Counted from the first letter of the stretch, positions 1-9,614 are shown. The stretch is DNA of 64,000 bases from Nocardia sienata NBRC 100364 (GCF_001613205.1 NZ_BDBX01000024.1:1-64000), one strand, 5' to 3'. The notes: a model not told the origin generated them from the letters alone. A program made the numbers and translations.

Positions 1-24
1 GACGCCAGAGGCGGCGCCAAAAAC

Positions 25-1860
25 TCAGAACGCGGCTTCGTCGAGCTCCATGATGTCGTTGTCGAGGTTCGACAGGATGGTGCGGGTGGCGGTCAGTTCC
101 GGCAGGATGTTGCGGGCGAAGAACTGTGCCACGGCGACCTTGCCCTGGTAGAAGCTCTTGTCCGCGCCTTCGGCGCCCGCGTCGAGGGCCGCGCCCGCGA
201 CCTCGGCGTGGCGTAGCAGCTGCCACCCGATGAGCAGGTCGCCGACCGAGAGCAGGAAGCGGACCGAGCCGAGGCCCACCTTGTACAGCTCTTCGGGCTG
301 TTCCTGGGCGCCCATCAGGTGGCCGGTGAGAGTGGCGGCCATGGCCTGCACATCCTCGAGCGCGGTTGCGAGCAGTTTCCGCTCACCCTTGAGGCGGCCG
401 TTGCCCGCCTCGGCGTCGATGAACTTCTGGATCTGGCCGGCCACGTGGGCCAGAGCCACACCGCGATCGCGGGCGATCTTGCGGAAGAAGAAGTCCTGGG
501 CCTGGATGGCGGTGGTGCCCTCGTACAGCGAGTCGATCTTGGCGTCGCGGATGTACTGCTCGATCGGGTAGTCCTGCAGGAATCCGGAACCGCCCAGGGT
601 CTGCAGGGATTCGGTGAGGTACTGGTAGGCGCGCTCGGAGCCGACGCCCTTGACGATCGGCAGCAGCAGATCGTTGACACGGGCGGCAGTGTCGGCGTCC
701 GCGCCGGAGACGGCGGCCGCGACATCGGCGTCCTGGTGGGCGGCGGTGTAGAGGTACACCGCGCGCAGGCCTTCCGCGTAGGCCTTCTGGGTGGCCAGGC
801 TGCGGCGCACATCCGGGTGGTGGGTGATGCTGACGCGCGGCGCGGTCTTGTCGGTCATCTGGGTGAGGTCGGCGCCCTGGACGCGCTGCTTGGCGTAGTC
901 CAGTGCGTTCAGGTAACCGGTGGACAGAGTGGCGATCGCCTTGGTGCCGACCATCATTCGCGCGTGTTCGATGACCTCGAACATCTGCGCGATGCCCTGG
1001 TGGACCTCGCCGACGAGCCAGCCCTTGGCCGGCACACCGTGGCCGCCGAAGGTGACCTCACAGGTGGCCGATACCTTCAGGCCCATCTTGTGCTCGACAT
1101 TGGTGACGAAGACACCGTTGCGCTCGCCCAGTTCGCCGGTCTCGTGGTCGAAGTGGAACTTCGGTACGAAGAACAGCGACAGTCCCTTGGTGCCCGGGCC
1201 GGCGCCTTCGGGGCGGGCCAGCACCAGGTGCATGATGTTCGGGAACAGGTCGTCGGAGTCGGCCGAGGTGATGAAGCGCTTCACGCCCTCGATATGCCAG
1301 GAGCCGTCCTCCTGCTGTACCGCCTTGGTGCGGCCGGCGCCGACATCGGAGCCGGCGTCGGGCTCGGTGAGCACCATGGTGGCGCCCCAGCCCTGCTCGA
1401 CGGCGATCTTGGCCCACTTCTTCTGCTCTTCGGTGGCGTTGTTGTAGAAGATGTTGGCGAAGCCGGGGCCGGCGGCGTACATGAAGGCCGCGGGCTGGGC
1501 GCCCAGCACCAGTTCGGCGATGGCCCAGTAGGCGGCGCGGGGGAAGTCGATACCGCCGAGCTCGGGATCGACGGCGTAGGAGTCCCAGCCGCCTTCCTGC
1601 AGGGTGCGGTAGCTCTTCTTGAACGATTCGGGGATGGAGACGGTATGAGTTTCGGGGTCGAAGACCGGGGGGTTGCGGTCGGCGTCGGCGAAGGATTCGC
1701 CGAGTGGTCCCTCGGCCAGTCGGCGCACCTCGTTCAGCATCTCCTTGACGGTGTCGGCGTCGAGATCGCCGTAGGCGCCGGAGTCCAGGATGCTGCCCAG
1801 GCCGAGTACCTCGAAGAGGTTGAACGCCAGGTCGCGGACGTTGCTCTTGTAATGACCCAT
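25..1860 (-). CDS. fadE5: acyl-CoA dehydrogenase, FadE5 family
   Basis: This 611-residue flavoenzyme should catalyse the first, FAD-dependent dehydrogenation of acyl-CoA in beta-oxidation and pass electrons to ETF. The N-terminus ([17 protein letters not shown]) and the length match mycobacterial FadE5, which is longer than ordinary 380-residue FadE proteins because of extra N- and C-terminal parts. The segment [20 protein letters not shown] carries the Glu expected as catalytic base. The reading frame continues upstream to about 2055, but the ATG at 1860 is preceded by GGAGAG and fits the family start. The upstream region holds two palindromic motifs also found before etfD, so regulation with fatty-acid catabolism is inferred. 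Confidence 0.93.
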   Translation of the reverse strand: MGHYKSNVRDLAFNLFEVLGLGSILDSGAYGDLDADTVKEMLNEVRRLAEGPLGESFADADRNPPVFDPETHTVSIPESFKKSYRTLQEGGWDSYAVDPELGGIDFPRAAYWAIAELVLGAQPAAFMYAAGPGFANIFYNNATEEQKKWAKIAVEQGWGATMVLTEPDAGSDVGAGRTKAVQQEDGSWHIEGVKRFITSADSDDLFPNIMHLVLARPEGAGPGTKGLSLFFVPKFHFDHETGELGERNGVFVTNVEHKMGLKVSATCEVTFGGHGVPAKGWLVGEVHQGIAQMFEVIEHARMMVGTKAIATLSTGYLNALDYAKQRVQGADLTQMTDKTAPRVSITHHPDVRRSLATQKAYAEGLRAVYLYTAAHQDADVAAAVSGADADTAARVNDLLLPIVKGVGSERAYQYLTESLQTLGGSGFLQDYPIEQYIRDAKIDSLYEGTTAIQAQDFFFRKIARDRGVALAHVAGQIQKFIDAEAGNGRLKGERKLLATALEDVQAMAATLTGHLMGAQEQPEELYKVGLGSVRFLLSVGDLLIGWQLLRHAEVAGAALDAGAEGADKSFYQGKVAVAQFFARNILPELTATRTILSNLDNDIMELDEAAF

Positions 1861-1954
1861 TGTGATACTCACTCTCCGTTGAGTCGGGTGCGGTCGGTGT
1901 TCATACCGTTCCCGCCCGTCGGTTGCCGTCGGGTAGCTGTCGCATAACGGCAGG

Positions 1955-1995
1955 CTACTCACGGGTAACTTATTCATTATATTACCGGCGAGTAA
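1955..1995. promoter_or_regulatory. pair of 14-bp palindromic motifs upstream of fadE5
   Basis: Two related sites lie at 1955-1968 (CTACTCACGGGTAA) and 1982-1995 (TTACCGGCGAGTAA). Both fit a TTAC-N6-GTAA palindrome of the sort bound by TetR-family dimers. They lie 95-135 bp before the fadE5 ATG. Similar paired sites occur before etfD at 38534-38562. The stretch 1861-2180 has no gene and otherwise holds only the divergent promoters of fadE5 and the next hydrolase. Confidence 0.5.
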
Positions 1996-2180
1996 GGCGG
2001 TCGGCAACGGACTCGTGCCGCAATGTGACGCGCGGAACAGGCGCGACGTCCTCACCAGCGGTTTCGGTCCGATCTCGGGCGGTGGCCCGCCGGGTTCGCC
2101 AACATAACGGCCTGGTCGGCTTTACTTCCACCCGCGTGCGGTGCGCCGATCGCGGCGGGCTCCGCCCGTTAGGGTGGGGC

Positions 2181-2780
2181 GTGCGGATCGAAACGGACTC
2201 AGGGCCCGCCGAGGCCGAGATCGATTACCCGGATGTCCCCGCGTTTCTGCTGGTCTTCACCCACGGCGCCGGCGGCGGTGTGGACTCCGCGGATATCTCG
2301 GCAGTGCGTGATAGCGCGCTGGCCGCCGGTGGGGTGGTGGCCCGGGTGCTGCAGCCGTACCGGGTGGCCGGGCGCCGCGCGCCCGGCAAGCCCGAGCCCC
2401 AGGATCGGGCGTGGGTGGAACTCGTCGGCGCGCTGCGTGCGCAACTCGGGCCACAGTTGCCACTGGTACAGGGTGGGCGCAGCAACGGAGCCCGGGTGGC
2501 GTGCCGGACCGCGGTCGAAGTCGGCGCGCGCGGGGTGGTCGCCGTATCGTTTCCGCTGCACCCGCCCGGAAAGCCGGAGAAATCCCGCCGCGACGAACTA
2601 CTGGCCGCCGGCGCCGCCGAGGTGGTGGTGATCAACGGCGGCAGCGACCCGTTCGGTATCCCGGATGCCGCCGATGCCGCCGAGGTGCGGGTGATACCGG
2701 GCCAGCCGCATTCCTTCCGGAAGGGTTTCGACACCATCGCCGAAACCCTTGTGCCGTGGTTCCGGCATTGGAGTTCTTGA
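2181..2780 (+). CDS. alpha/beta hydrolase, KANL3/Tex30-like family
   Basis: A 199-residue compact alpha/beta hydrolase of unknown substrate. It shows FTHGAGGG near the N-terminus (oxyanion loop), a nucleophile elbow GGRSNGAR with the candidate Ser, the Asp candidate in NGGSDPFG and the His candidate in GQPHSF. This order and size match the KANL3/Tex30 or dienelactone-hydrolase-like family. GTG 2181 was chosen because homology-like sequence starts there. A TAGGGT box ends 5 nt before it, so the message may be leaderless. The frame is open upstream to 1923. The next gene is convergent, 45 bp away. Confidence 0.75.
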   Translation: MRIETDSGPAEAEIDYPDVPAFLLVFTHGAGGGVDSADISAVRDSALAAGGVVARVLQPYRVAGRRAPGKPEPQDRAWVELVGALRAQLGPQLPLVQGGRSNGARVACRTAVEVGARGVVAVSFPLHPPGKPEKSRRDELLAAGAAEVVVINGGSDPFGIPDAADAAEVRVIPGQPHSFRKGFDTIAETLVPWFRHWSS

Positions 2781-2825
2781 CGCCATAGTCCGCCGTAGAC
2801 GCCGGGTAACCGGCTCGACCCCCGG

Positions 2826-3491
2826 CTACTGCTCGGGCAGGGGTTTGCGCGCCACGACCAAGGCGTCGATCGCGTCCCCGCCCTCGGTCGGGCGCAGAAC
2901 CTCCCGGGCCGTGTCGATATCGAGCCCGGAATCGGCGCCCAGATCGGCCACGATGTCCTCCGGCGTGAACAGGATCGCCGGATCCTGCGGACCCCCGTAT
3001 CCCCGGGCCGGGTTCTCGCTGTGGTGACCGAGCACCAGCAGCATTGCTCCGGGGGCGAGCGCGGCGGCGGCCCGCCGGAGCAGTCGCCGGCGTTCGGGAG
3101 CCGGGAGGTGCAGGAAGACCAGCAGGATCAACTCCCATGGGCCGCCGAGGTCGAGGCCGGGATCGGTGAGGTCGGCGCACTGCCAGGTGATCCGTTCCCG
3201 GATCGACCGGGCGAGCCGGGTCGCCACGGTTCGGCCCTTGTCGATGCCGACCTGTGAGAAGTCGATGCCGTGCACCCGCCAGCCGTGCGTGGCCAGCCAC
3301 AGTGCGTTCCGACCCTCGCCGCAGGCCAGATCGAGCGCACGGGGAAGTTCCGGTATCTCCCCATCGGGACCGGGCAGACGTGGTACGCGCCGGTCCAGAC
3401 CGTGGACGAACTCCACCACGGTGTTGTTCGGGGGCACGCCCCACACCAGTTCGCTCTGTACATAGCGCGCATCCCATTCGGCCGCCTTCAT
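2826..3491 (-). CDS. class I SAM-dependent methyltransferase
   Basis: A 221-residue protein with the Rossmann motif I LDLACGEGRNALWLATHG followed by HGIDFS, which binds S-adenosylmethionine. A middle segment with QCADLTDPGLDL and a C-terminal half typical of TehB/thiopurine-type small-molecule methyltransferases follow. The acceptor is unknown. The ATG at 3491 is preceded by TACACT with a 7-nt gap, consistent with a leaderless transcript. The gene lies 40 bp from the next minus-strand gene and may be read with it. Confidence 0.8.
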   Translation of the reverse strand: MKAAEWDARYVQSELVWGVPPNNTVVEFVHGLDRRVPRLPGPDGEIPELPRALDLACGEGRNALWLATHGWRVHGIDFSQVGIDKGRTVATRLARSIRERITWQCADLTDPGLDLGGPWELILLVFLHLPAPERRRLLRRAAAALAPGAMLLVLGHHSENPARGYGGPQDPAILFTPEDIVADLGADSGLDIDTAREVLRPTEGGDAIDALVVARKPLPEQ

Positions 3492-3531
3492 ACGGCCAAG
3501 TGTATGGAGGCGGCCGGGGATCGCGGATCGG

Positions 3532-4785
3532 TCAGGCCGCACCGGTCTCGGGCAGCCATCGCACCGGGCTGGTTTCGCGGATATGGATCAGCGCGTCGAA
3601 GGCCTCGCGCAGTGATTCCACCCGGAATCGGGCTTCCTCGTCGCGAGCCGGGTCGTACACGCCGCTGATCACCCGCAACAGGGCGGGTGCGGCGGCCCAG
3701 GACCGGACCGCCGCGGGCGCGTCGCCGCCGAGATCGACGAACCAGGCGGGCAGATCCACGGTGCCGAGGGTGGTATCGAGCAGACCGGGCAGCGGATCCG
3801 GCGCCTGGACCAGGCCGAGGTCGCCGTGATGGAAACCGATCGCCACCGATCGGTAGGCGGTACCGAAATAGGCGCGCAGCCCGGCGCCCTCGGTGTACAT
3901 CGGCTGCGCGGCCGTGGCATTCGGAGTGGTCGCCGCGATATGCGCTGTCCCGTCCCAGTACACGATCCGCGCGCCGGTGCGTACGTGATGATCGATCAAC
4001 CTCCGGGCGGGGTCCGGGTCGCCACCGCCGAAGCCGCCCCGGCCGGCCACACTGCGCTCGTGGAAATCCATGATCGAGCGCAGGAGTTCGGTGACGGTGC
4101 CGAATTCGGCCGCCGCGTCGGTATCGGCCGGGCGGGGCAGCGATTGCACCAGGTCGAACGCGGCCCGGGCGTCTTCGGCGAACGGGCGCCCGGGGTGGAT
4201 GCCCTGATGGCGTTGCACGTGCTCGTCGATTCGGTGCGCGGTGCGAATCGGCGCCAGATGCGATTCCAGTTCCGCCAGCCGGCCGGGCGCCCAGCGGCGC
4301 ACCCAGGCGAGCACTTCGTCGTAGTCGGCCGGTTCGGCAGCCGGTGGCTGCACGCCGAGGATGCCGACCGGATCGCCGGGGTGTTCGGCGTTGTAGGCGC
4401 GGATCCATTCGAGGGTCGCGACGGATTCGCTCGTGCGCAGCGGTCGCCACGCGCCGGCGAGCGCCCGGTGGGGATCGCCCGCACCGGTGCGGACGTAGGC
4501 ATCGAGCCGCGCGCCGGACCGGGCATTGTCCTGGATGGCCAGCGTCCGGAAACCGTGTTCGCTGACAAGCACGCGGAAGATCCGATCCCGCACACCGTAG
4601 GTCTGCCGGGAGAACCGGGTGGATTCGCCGATTCCGACCACTGTGGCCGCGGCCAGGCGGTCGGTCAATCCGCGCAGGTCCGATCCGGTGTCGGCGGCGT
4701 CGGTGCCGAGTATGGGCTGCGCTGCGCCGCGCAGCCACTCGTGCACCGCTTCGGTGGCGCCGGTCGGGTTCGAGGTGGTGGTCAC
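3532..4785 (-). CDS. erythromycin esterase-like protein with altered active site
   Basis: A 417-residue member of the erythromycin esterase family (PF05139 type). The hallmark N-terminal block is present as GIGESTRFSRQTYGVRDRIFR at about residues 51-71, where the usual motif is GEATH. Glu54 is kept, but the position of the catalytic His is Arg57. The next family Glu is replaced in TLAIQDNARSG, and the later HNxH-type block reads WDGTAHIA. The fold is therefore likely kept while macrolide hydrolysis is doubtful. GTG 4785 was chosen because AGGAG lies 5 nt upstream. The true function is unknown. Confidence 0.75.
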   Translation of the reverse strand: MTTTSNPTGATEAVHEWLRGAAQPILGTDAADTGSDLRGLTDRLAAATVVGIGESTRFSRQTYGVRDRIFRVLVSEHGFRTLAIQDNARSGARLDAYVRTGAGDPHRALAGAWRPLRTSESVATLEWIRAYNAEHPGDPVGILGVQPPAAEPADYDEVLAWVRRWAPGRLAELESHLAPIRTAHRIDEHVQRHQGIHPGRPFAEDARAAFDLVQSLPRPADTDAAAEFGTVTELLRSIMDFHERSVAGRGGFGGGDPDPARRLIDHHVRTGARIVYWDGTAHIAATTPNATAAQPMYTEGAGLRAYFGTAYRSVAIGFHHGDLGLVQAPDPLPGLLDTTLGTVDLPAWFVDLGGDAPAAVRSWAAAPALLRVISGVYDPARDEEARFRVESLREAFDALIHIRETSPVRWLPETGAA

Positions 4786-4875
4786 GAGAGCTCCTGAGGT
4801 GTCGATGGAGTGTCGCGAACCAGCCTTGTACCTCAACTATTGTTCAGGTCAAATTGGTGAGTCGCACCGGGACTC

Positions 4876-5979
4876 TCACAGTTGGGTGCGCATCAGGACC
4901 ACGTTGTACTGATTGTGCAAAGTGGTGAGGAAGTAGAGATCATCTCCGGTTTGGTAGGGAAAAATCGATGGCGCGTATGCCGTGGGCAATTCACGGGTAT
5001 CGATCAATACCCGCGGTTCGCTCCACGGCCCGGCCGGTGACGGCGCGGAACGCATCACCACCGAGTTGAAGGGGTCGGTGGTAAGTGAGACGAATCGGCC
5101 GAGGTAGTCGTTCCACATCACCGACAGTTCCCCCACGCCGTGCATGATGGGCCGGGCGGCATTCACATCGCGTTTCCAGGCACCGCCGTCCCAGTATTCG
5201 TAGGCGGCCAGATTCTGTATATCCGGCTCCCGGACCCGGGATATATAGGCGGCGTTGTCGCGACCCGATGCCGTGCCGTAGACATAAACGAAGCCGCCGT
5301 CCTTCAGGAAGGCGTTCATCTGGAAATTCCGGTTCGCGCCCTCGTTGGGCCGTCGGGTGAAGGCGAGATCCGCCCAGGTTTCACCGTTGTCCGCCGAGGC
5401 CGCCAGTCCGGAGTAGTTGGTTGTCCATTCTCCGGGGGTGTCCCAGGTTTTCACCGACATCAGGCTCATGTACTGCACGCCCCCCACCGAGATTCCGGCG
5501 GTAGGAATGCGGCTGATCTCCAGCAGCGGGATCTTCGGGCTGGGGATGAGGTCTCTGGCCTGGCCGAACACATCTCGGACGACACTGTCGAAGAAGATTC
5601 CCTGACGTGGGTCCTGAGTATGACTGCGCACGAGCACATTGCTGCGCCAGGACCACATACTGCCCGCCAGCAGGTTGGGGAAACCGACCCCGGCGGTATC
5701 GCCGAAAGCGGTCAGCATTTCTCCCTGCCCGTTGTCCCACATGATGCCCAGGTCGGTCCCGATCATGTTGTAGTTGTGGGTATTGTTCGGGCTCGCCATA
5801 CCGGTTACCTGGAAAACGGCCCGAGTGGCTCCGTGTAACTGGGGGAGACCGTTGGTGCCGTTGAGAACGGGAATCGGATTGATGGCGTTGGGATTCGCCG
5901 CGGCCGGTGCGGTGACTGCGATCAGGGCAGCCGATGCGCCCGCCAGCACAGAAATAAGTATCGAGCGGGTTCTCTTCAA
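4876..5979 (-). CDS. secreted DUF4185 protein, possible arabinan-active glycosidase
   Basis: A 367-residue exported protein. Residues 1-28 form a signal peptide (KRTR, a hydrophobic core, then APAAA before NPNAINP). The mature part shows DUF4185 features: TDLGIMWDN, FGDTAG, LVRSHTQD and repeated beta-propeller-like blades. Members of DUF4185 have been described as endo-D-arabinanases (GH183), which would suit an arabinogalactan-containing cell wall; that role is inferred here. The start is TTG 5979, supported by GGAGGT 9 nt upstream. The gene is divergent from the thiolase-like gene. Confidence 0.75.
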   Translation of the reverse strand: MKRTRSILISVLAGASAALIAVTAPAAANPNAINPIPVLNGTNGLPQLHGATRAVFQVTGMASPNNTHNYNMIGTDLGIMWDNGQGEMLTAFGDTAGVGFPNLLAGSMWSWRSNVLVRSHTQDPRQGIFFDSVVRDVFGQARDLIPSPKIPLLEISRIPTAGISVGGVQYMSLMSVKTWDTPGEWTTNYSGLAASADNGETWADLAFTRRPNEGANRNFQMNAFLKDGGFVYVYGTASGRDNAAYISRVREPDIQNLAAYEYWDGGAWKRDVNAARPIMHGVGELSVMWNDYLGRFVSLTTDPFNSVVMRSAPSPAGPWSEPRVLIDTRELPTAYAPSIFPYQTGDDLYFLTTLHNQYNVVLMRTQL

Positions 5980-6282
5980 CTCCGTCGGACCTCCGGGTCA
6001 TGTCAAAGACACCGCGGGGGTATTCGCGGCGCCTCGATGGATACACGGAACATTTCGACTGGCAGACAGAACGCGGCCATGTTATCAGCGCATCGAGCCT
6101 GATCAGACGCATTGTCGGCGGTTCTGTGCGGGTGTCATTCGCGGCCGCGACAGCGACGTTGCCCTGCTTCGGCGGTACGGTCGCGGGGCCTCGGCCCCCG
6201 GGCGACATAGATCACTCCATGGTCTAATCGGAAGTTAACCGCGTATTTCAGCGGGAGACTTCAGCGAGGAAGCGGAGGACGC
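5980..6282. other. intergenic region, divergent promoters
   Basis: These 303 bases separate two divergent genes and hold no convincing gene. I see only the Shine-Dalgarno of each neighbour, a TCTAAT box near 6223 and no strong hairpin or inverted repeat. Confidence 0.5.
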
Positions 6283-7803
6283 ATGCTGCCAGCCGGAATG
6301 GACCCGCGCACACCGGTGCTCGTCGGCGTCGGACAGGTTGTGCACCGATCCGGTGAACCGGGCCTGCCGGGACCTGTGGAGCTGGCGACCGAATCGCTGC
6401 GCCGGGCCGGCGCGGACAGCGGGACCGGGGACGCGCTGCTGCGCTCCGCGGATGCGATCGCCTCGGTGGCCCCGGTGAGCCGCCAGTACGCCGACCTGGG
6501 TGCCCTCGTCGCCGCCGACCTGGGGATCTCGCCGAAGCGGACACTGCAATCGGCACCTTATGGCGGGGATGCCCCGCAGCGGCTGCTCAACCTACTGGCC
6601 CGCGAAATCGCCGAGGGCCGATCGGATATCGCGTTGCTCTGCGGGGCGGAATCGGTCGCCTCGTGGAACGCGGCCAAGCGGTCCGGGACCGACCCGGCCT
6701 GGCCGGAGCAGGACCAGAGCGCCCGGCCCGACCAGATCGTCGGCTCCGACGCCGCCCCCAACACCGAGATGGAGCACGCGGCGGGACTGTGGGGCCCGAT
6801 CTATGTGTACGCGCTGATGGAATCCGCCATGCGCAATCGGCTCGGCCTCGACGAACAGGCCCATCAGGCCCGGATCGGCGGGCTGTGGTCACGCTTCTCC
6901 GCCGTGGCGGCGCGCAACCCGTACGCGTGGTTGCCCCGGGAGCGCAGTGTGAGCGAGTTGATCACCCCCGGATCCGACAACCGGATGGTCTCCACCCCGT
7001 ATCCGAAGCTGCTGATGGCCAATCTGACGGTCGACCAGGGCGCGGCGCTGATCCTGTGCAGCGCCGCGGCGGCGGACGCGGCCGGGGTGCCGCGGGAGCT
7101 GTGGGTCTTCCCGCACGGTGGCGCCACCGCCACCGATACCTGGTTCGTCTCCGAACGCACGGATATGGCCGCGTCCCCGGCCATCGCCGCGGCCGGGCGG
7201 GCGGCGCTGGGCGGGGCGGGTATCGGCATCGACGATATCGCCCATATCGATCTGTACTCGTGCTTCCCGGTGGCCGTACAGGTGGGCGCGGCGGCACTGG
7301 GGCTGTGCATCGACGATCCGGCGCGGCCCCTGACGGTGACCGGCGGCCTGACCTTCGGCGGCGGCCCGGGTAACAACTACAGCACCCACGGCATCGCCAC
7401 CATGGCCGAGATCCTGCGGCGCAACCCGGGCGACTACGGCCTGACCACCGCGCTCGGCTGGTACATCACCAAACACGGGGTAGGGGTCTACTCGGCGAAA
7501 CCCCCCGCCGAGCTGTTCCGGCCGGTGGAGGCCGAGGTGCCGGTCGCGCGGCGGGACACCGCCCCCGGCTACACCGGTCCGGCGGTCGTCGAGGCCTACA
7601 CGGTTCCGTATCGCAAGGGCAGCGCGGGTGACGAACCCGAAGCCGTTGTGGTGAGTGCGCTCAACCCCGCCGGTGCCCGCATACTTGTCCGGGCGACGGA
7701 CAGTGAGACGATCGCGGCGGTCACCGCGGGCGACCGATTGGGCGCCGCCATCGAGATCACCGCCGCCGACCGTTTCATGCTGCGTAGCGAGAGGACCGCC
7801 TGA
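6283..7803 (+). CDS. thiolase-like (SCP2-type) acyl-CoA acetyltransferase homologue
   Basis: A 506-residue thiolase-fold protein. The N-terminus TPVLVGVGQV and the C-terminal GGGPGNNYSTHGIATM block with its His are typical. At the place of the thiolase nucleophile the sequence reads SAPYGGDAPQRLLN, without the expected Cys, as in some SCP2-type thiolase-like proteins. It may therefore act in retro-Claisen or binding chemistry rather than classical thiolysis. The ATG at 6283 follows GCGGAGGAC. Its stop overlaps the ATG of the enoyl-CoA hydratase (TGATG), so the two are translationally coupled and probably share a fatty-acyl or side-chain degradation step. Confidence 0.82.
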   Translation: MLPAGMDPRTPVLVGVGQVVHRSGEPGLPGPVELATESLRRAGADSGTGDALLRSADAIASVAPVSRQYADLGALVAADLGISPKRTLQSAPYGGDAPQRLLNLLAREIAEGRSDIALLCGAESVASWNAAKRSGTDPAWPEQDQSARPDQIVGSDAAPNTEMEHAAGLWGPIYVYALMESAMRNRLGLDEQAHQARIGGLWSRFSAVAARNPYAWLPRERSVSELITPGSDNRMVSTPYPKLLMANLTVDQGAALILCSAAAADAAGVPRELWVFPHGGATATDTWFVSERTDMAASPAIAAAGRAALGGAGIGIDDIAHIDLYSCFPVAVQVGAAALGLCIDDPARPLTVTGGLTFGGGPGNNYSTHGIATMAEILRRNPGDYGLTTALGWYITKHGVGVYSAKPPAELFRPVEAEVPVARRDTAPGYTGPAVVEAYTVPYRKGSAGDEPEAVVVSALNPAGARILVRATDSETIAAVTAGDRLGAAIEITAADRFMLRSERTA

Positions 7804-8567
7804 TGACCGAGACCGTGCTCCTGGACCGGTGCGATGCGATAACCGTGCTCACGGTGAACCGGCCCGCGGCGCGCAATGCCATCGATCTGGCCACCGCGAA
7901 GGCGATCGAGGCGGCGATCGACGAGTTCGAGGCCGACGATTCGGCCCGGGTCCTCGTGCTCACCGGCGCTGAGGGGACCTTCAGCGCCGGAATGGATCTG
8001 ATCGCCATGACGCGCGGTGAGGTGCCGGTGACCGAGCGGCGCGGCCCGCTCGGCATCACCTCGAATCCGCCGGCCAAACCGATGATCGCCGCGGTCGAGG
8101 GGTTCGCTCTTGCCGGCGGTTTCGAACTGGCGCTCTCCGGCGACCTGATCGTGGCCGCCCGGGACGCGAAATTCGGCCTCCCCGAGGTGAAACGCGGTCT
8201 GGTCGCGGCGGCCGGCGGCGTGATGCGGCTGACCCAGCGGTTGCCGCGCAGTATCGCCGCCGAACTGGCGCTCACCGGCGGGCGGATCAGCGCCGAACGT
8301 CTCTACCAGCTGGGCCTGGTCAATCGGGTGACCGAACCGGGTGAGGCGCTCGAGGTCGCGCTGGAACTGGCCGGTGAGATCGCGGCCGCCGCCCCGCTGG
8401 CGGTGGCCGCCAGTAAACGGATCATCGACGAGACCCCCGACTGGACAGCGGCGGAGGGTTTCGCCAAACAGGGTGAAATCGCGCTGCCCGCGCTGGTTTC
8501 CAAGGATGCGGCCGAAGGCGCGCTGGCTTTCGCGGAGAAACGCGATCCGGTGTGGCAGGGCCGCTGA
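7803..8567 (+). CDS. enoyl-CoA hydratase/isomerase family protein
   Basis: A 254-residue crotonase-fold enzyme, the usual length for the family. It shows the oxyanion-hole segments FSAGMDLIAM and EGFALAGGFELAL. The second conserved block GLPEVKRGLVAAAGG keeps a Glu that could act in hydration. It likely hydrates or isomerises an enoyl-CoA, but the substrate cannot be read. Its start overlaps the stop of the upstream thiolase-like gene by one base. The 8568-8813 gap downstream shows no gene. Confidence 0.88.
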   Translation: MTETVLLDRCDAITVLTVNRPAARNAIDLATAKAIEAAIDEFEADDSARVLVLTGAEGTFSAGMDLIAMTRGEVPVTERRGPLGITSNPPAKPMIAAVEGFALAGGFELALSGDLIVAARDAKFGLPEVKRGLVAAAGGVMRLTQRLPRSIAAELALTGGRISAERLYQLGLVNRVTEPGEALEVALELAGEIAAAAPLAVAASKRIIDETPDWTAAEGFAKQGEIALPALVSKDAAEGALAFAEKRDPVWQGR

Positions 8568-8813
8568 GGTCGGTGGCCGGAGTAGGCCGGGTCGCAGTCG
8601 GCGCCCGGCAACTCGCGTCTGCGGACCCGGGTTCTCTCAGGTGCCTGCCGGAGCGGTGATCCGGCTCCGCGAGGCCGGAAGTTCCACGAGAGCCGCTTAC
8701 GCCGGCCCGGTGGGCGTGGTGTCCGGGGAGGTCGGCCGGGTGATCGGTGGTCGACCGCCGGCACCTGTCGGCCGAGCACCCCACAGCGATCCGGGCACGT
8801 CCTCGGACCCTGG

Positions 8814-9614
8814 TCAGGGGGCGTCGTCACGCAGGGTGGGCAGCCAGTCCAGGAGTACGCGGGCGCAGCCCTCGGGGTCGTCGTAGAAGGGTGTGTGGCC
8901 GCTACCCGCGAGTGTGACGTGCCGCGCTTGGGGGAGCACCTCCCGGGCCCGCCTGCTCTGGGTGGCGTAGGTGAGCAGGATGTCGCGGTTACCCCAGGCA
9001 ATCGTCACCGGTACCTCGGCGAGTGCGGCGGGGTCGTGCAGCCGGGCGTCGGTGAACGAGTCCAGGGCCGGGGAGAAACCCAGAGAGTCGATGGCGCCGC
9101 GGGCGGTGTCCAACGCGACCTGGGCGTCGACGGCCCACGGTTTGCCGAAGACCAGGCCCAGGAAGGCGGTCCGGCCGGCCGGGGTGGCGAGCACCCTGGG
9201 CATGGCCGGACCGAGAATTCGGCCGAGTTTCTTCGACCGGCCCAGCGCCTGCTGGCACCACACCCGGCCGGCGGTGTCCCAGAAGAAGATCGGGGAGAAG
9301 GCGGTGACCGAGCGGGCCAGGCCGCGGGCGCCCAGGTTCAGCGAGATACCGCCGCCCATCGAATTGCCCGCCAGATGGGGTCGTTCGATGCCCTGGTCGG
9401 CCAGGAAATCGGCGAGCGCGTCGGTGAGCGTGTCCACGGTGGTGCGCGGTAGCGGAGCGGAGCCGCCGAAACCGGGAAGATCCACCGCGATCACCTCGTA
9501 GTGGGCGGCCAGTGCGCCGATGACCGGCTCCCAGACCTGCCACCTGCTGCCGACGCCGTGAACCAGCACCAGCGGTTCACCGCGGCCTTCGCGATGGTGC
9601 TCGAGGATCGTCAT
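8814..9614 (-). CDS. alpha/beta hydrolase
   Basis: A 266-residue alpha/beta hydrolase of the C-C hydrolase/haloperoxidase-like group. It has the oxyanion loop VHGVGS, the nucleophile elbow GNSMGG, the acid candidate in WGNRDILL and the His candidate in GSGHTPFYDD. A mainly helical cap lies between about residues 110 and 190. ATG 9614 was preferred over the upstream start at 9656 because GGAGAG lies 8 nt before it. It stands alone on the minus strand. The substrate is unknown. Confidence 0.85.
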   Translation of the reverse strand: MTILEHHREGRGEPLVLVHGVGSRWQVWEPVIGALAAHYEVIAVDLPGFGGSAPLPRTTVDTLTDALADFLADQGIERPHLAGNSMGGGISLNLGARGLARSVTAFSPIFFWDTAGRVWCQQALGRSKKLGRILGPAMPRVLATPAGRTAFLGLVFGKPWAVDAQVALDTARGAIDSLGFSPALDSFTDARLHDPAALAEVPVTIAWGNRDILLTYATQSRRAREVLPQARHVTLAGSGHTPFYDDPEGCARVLLDWLPTLRDDAP

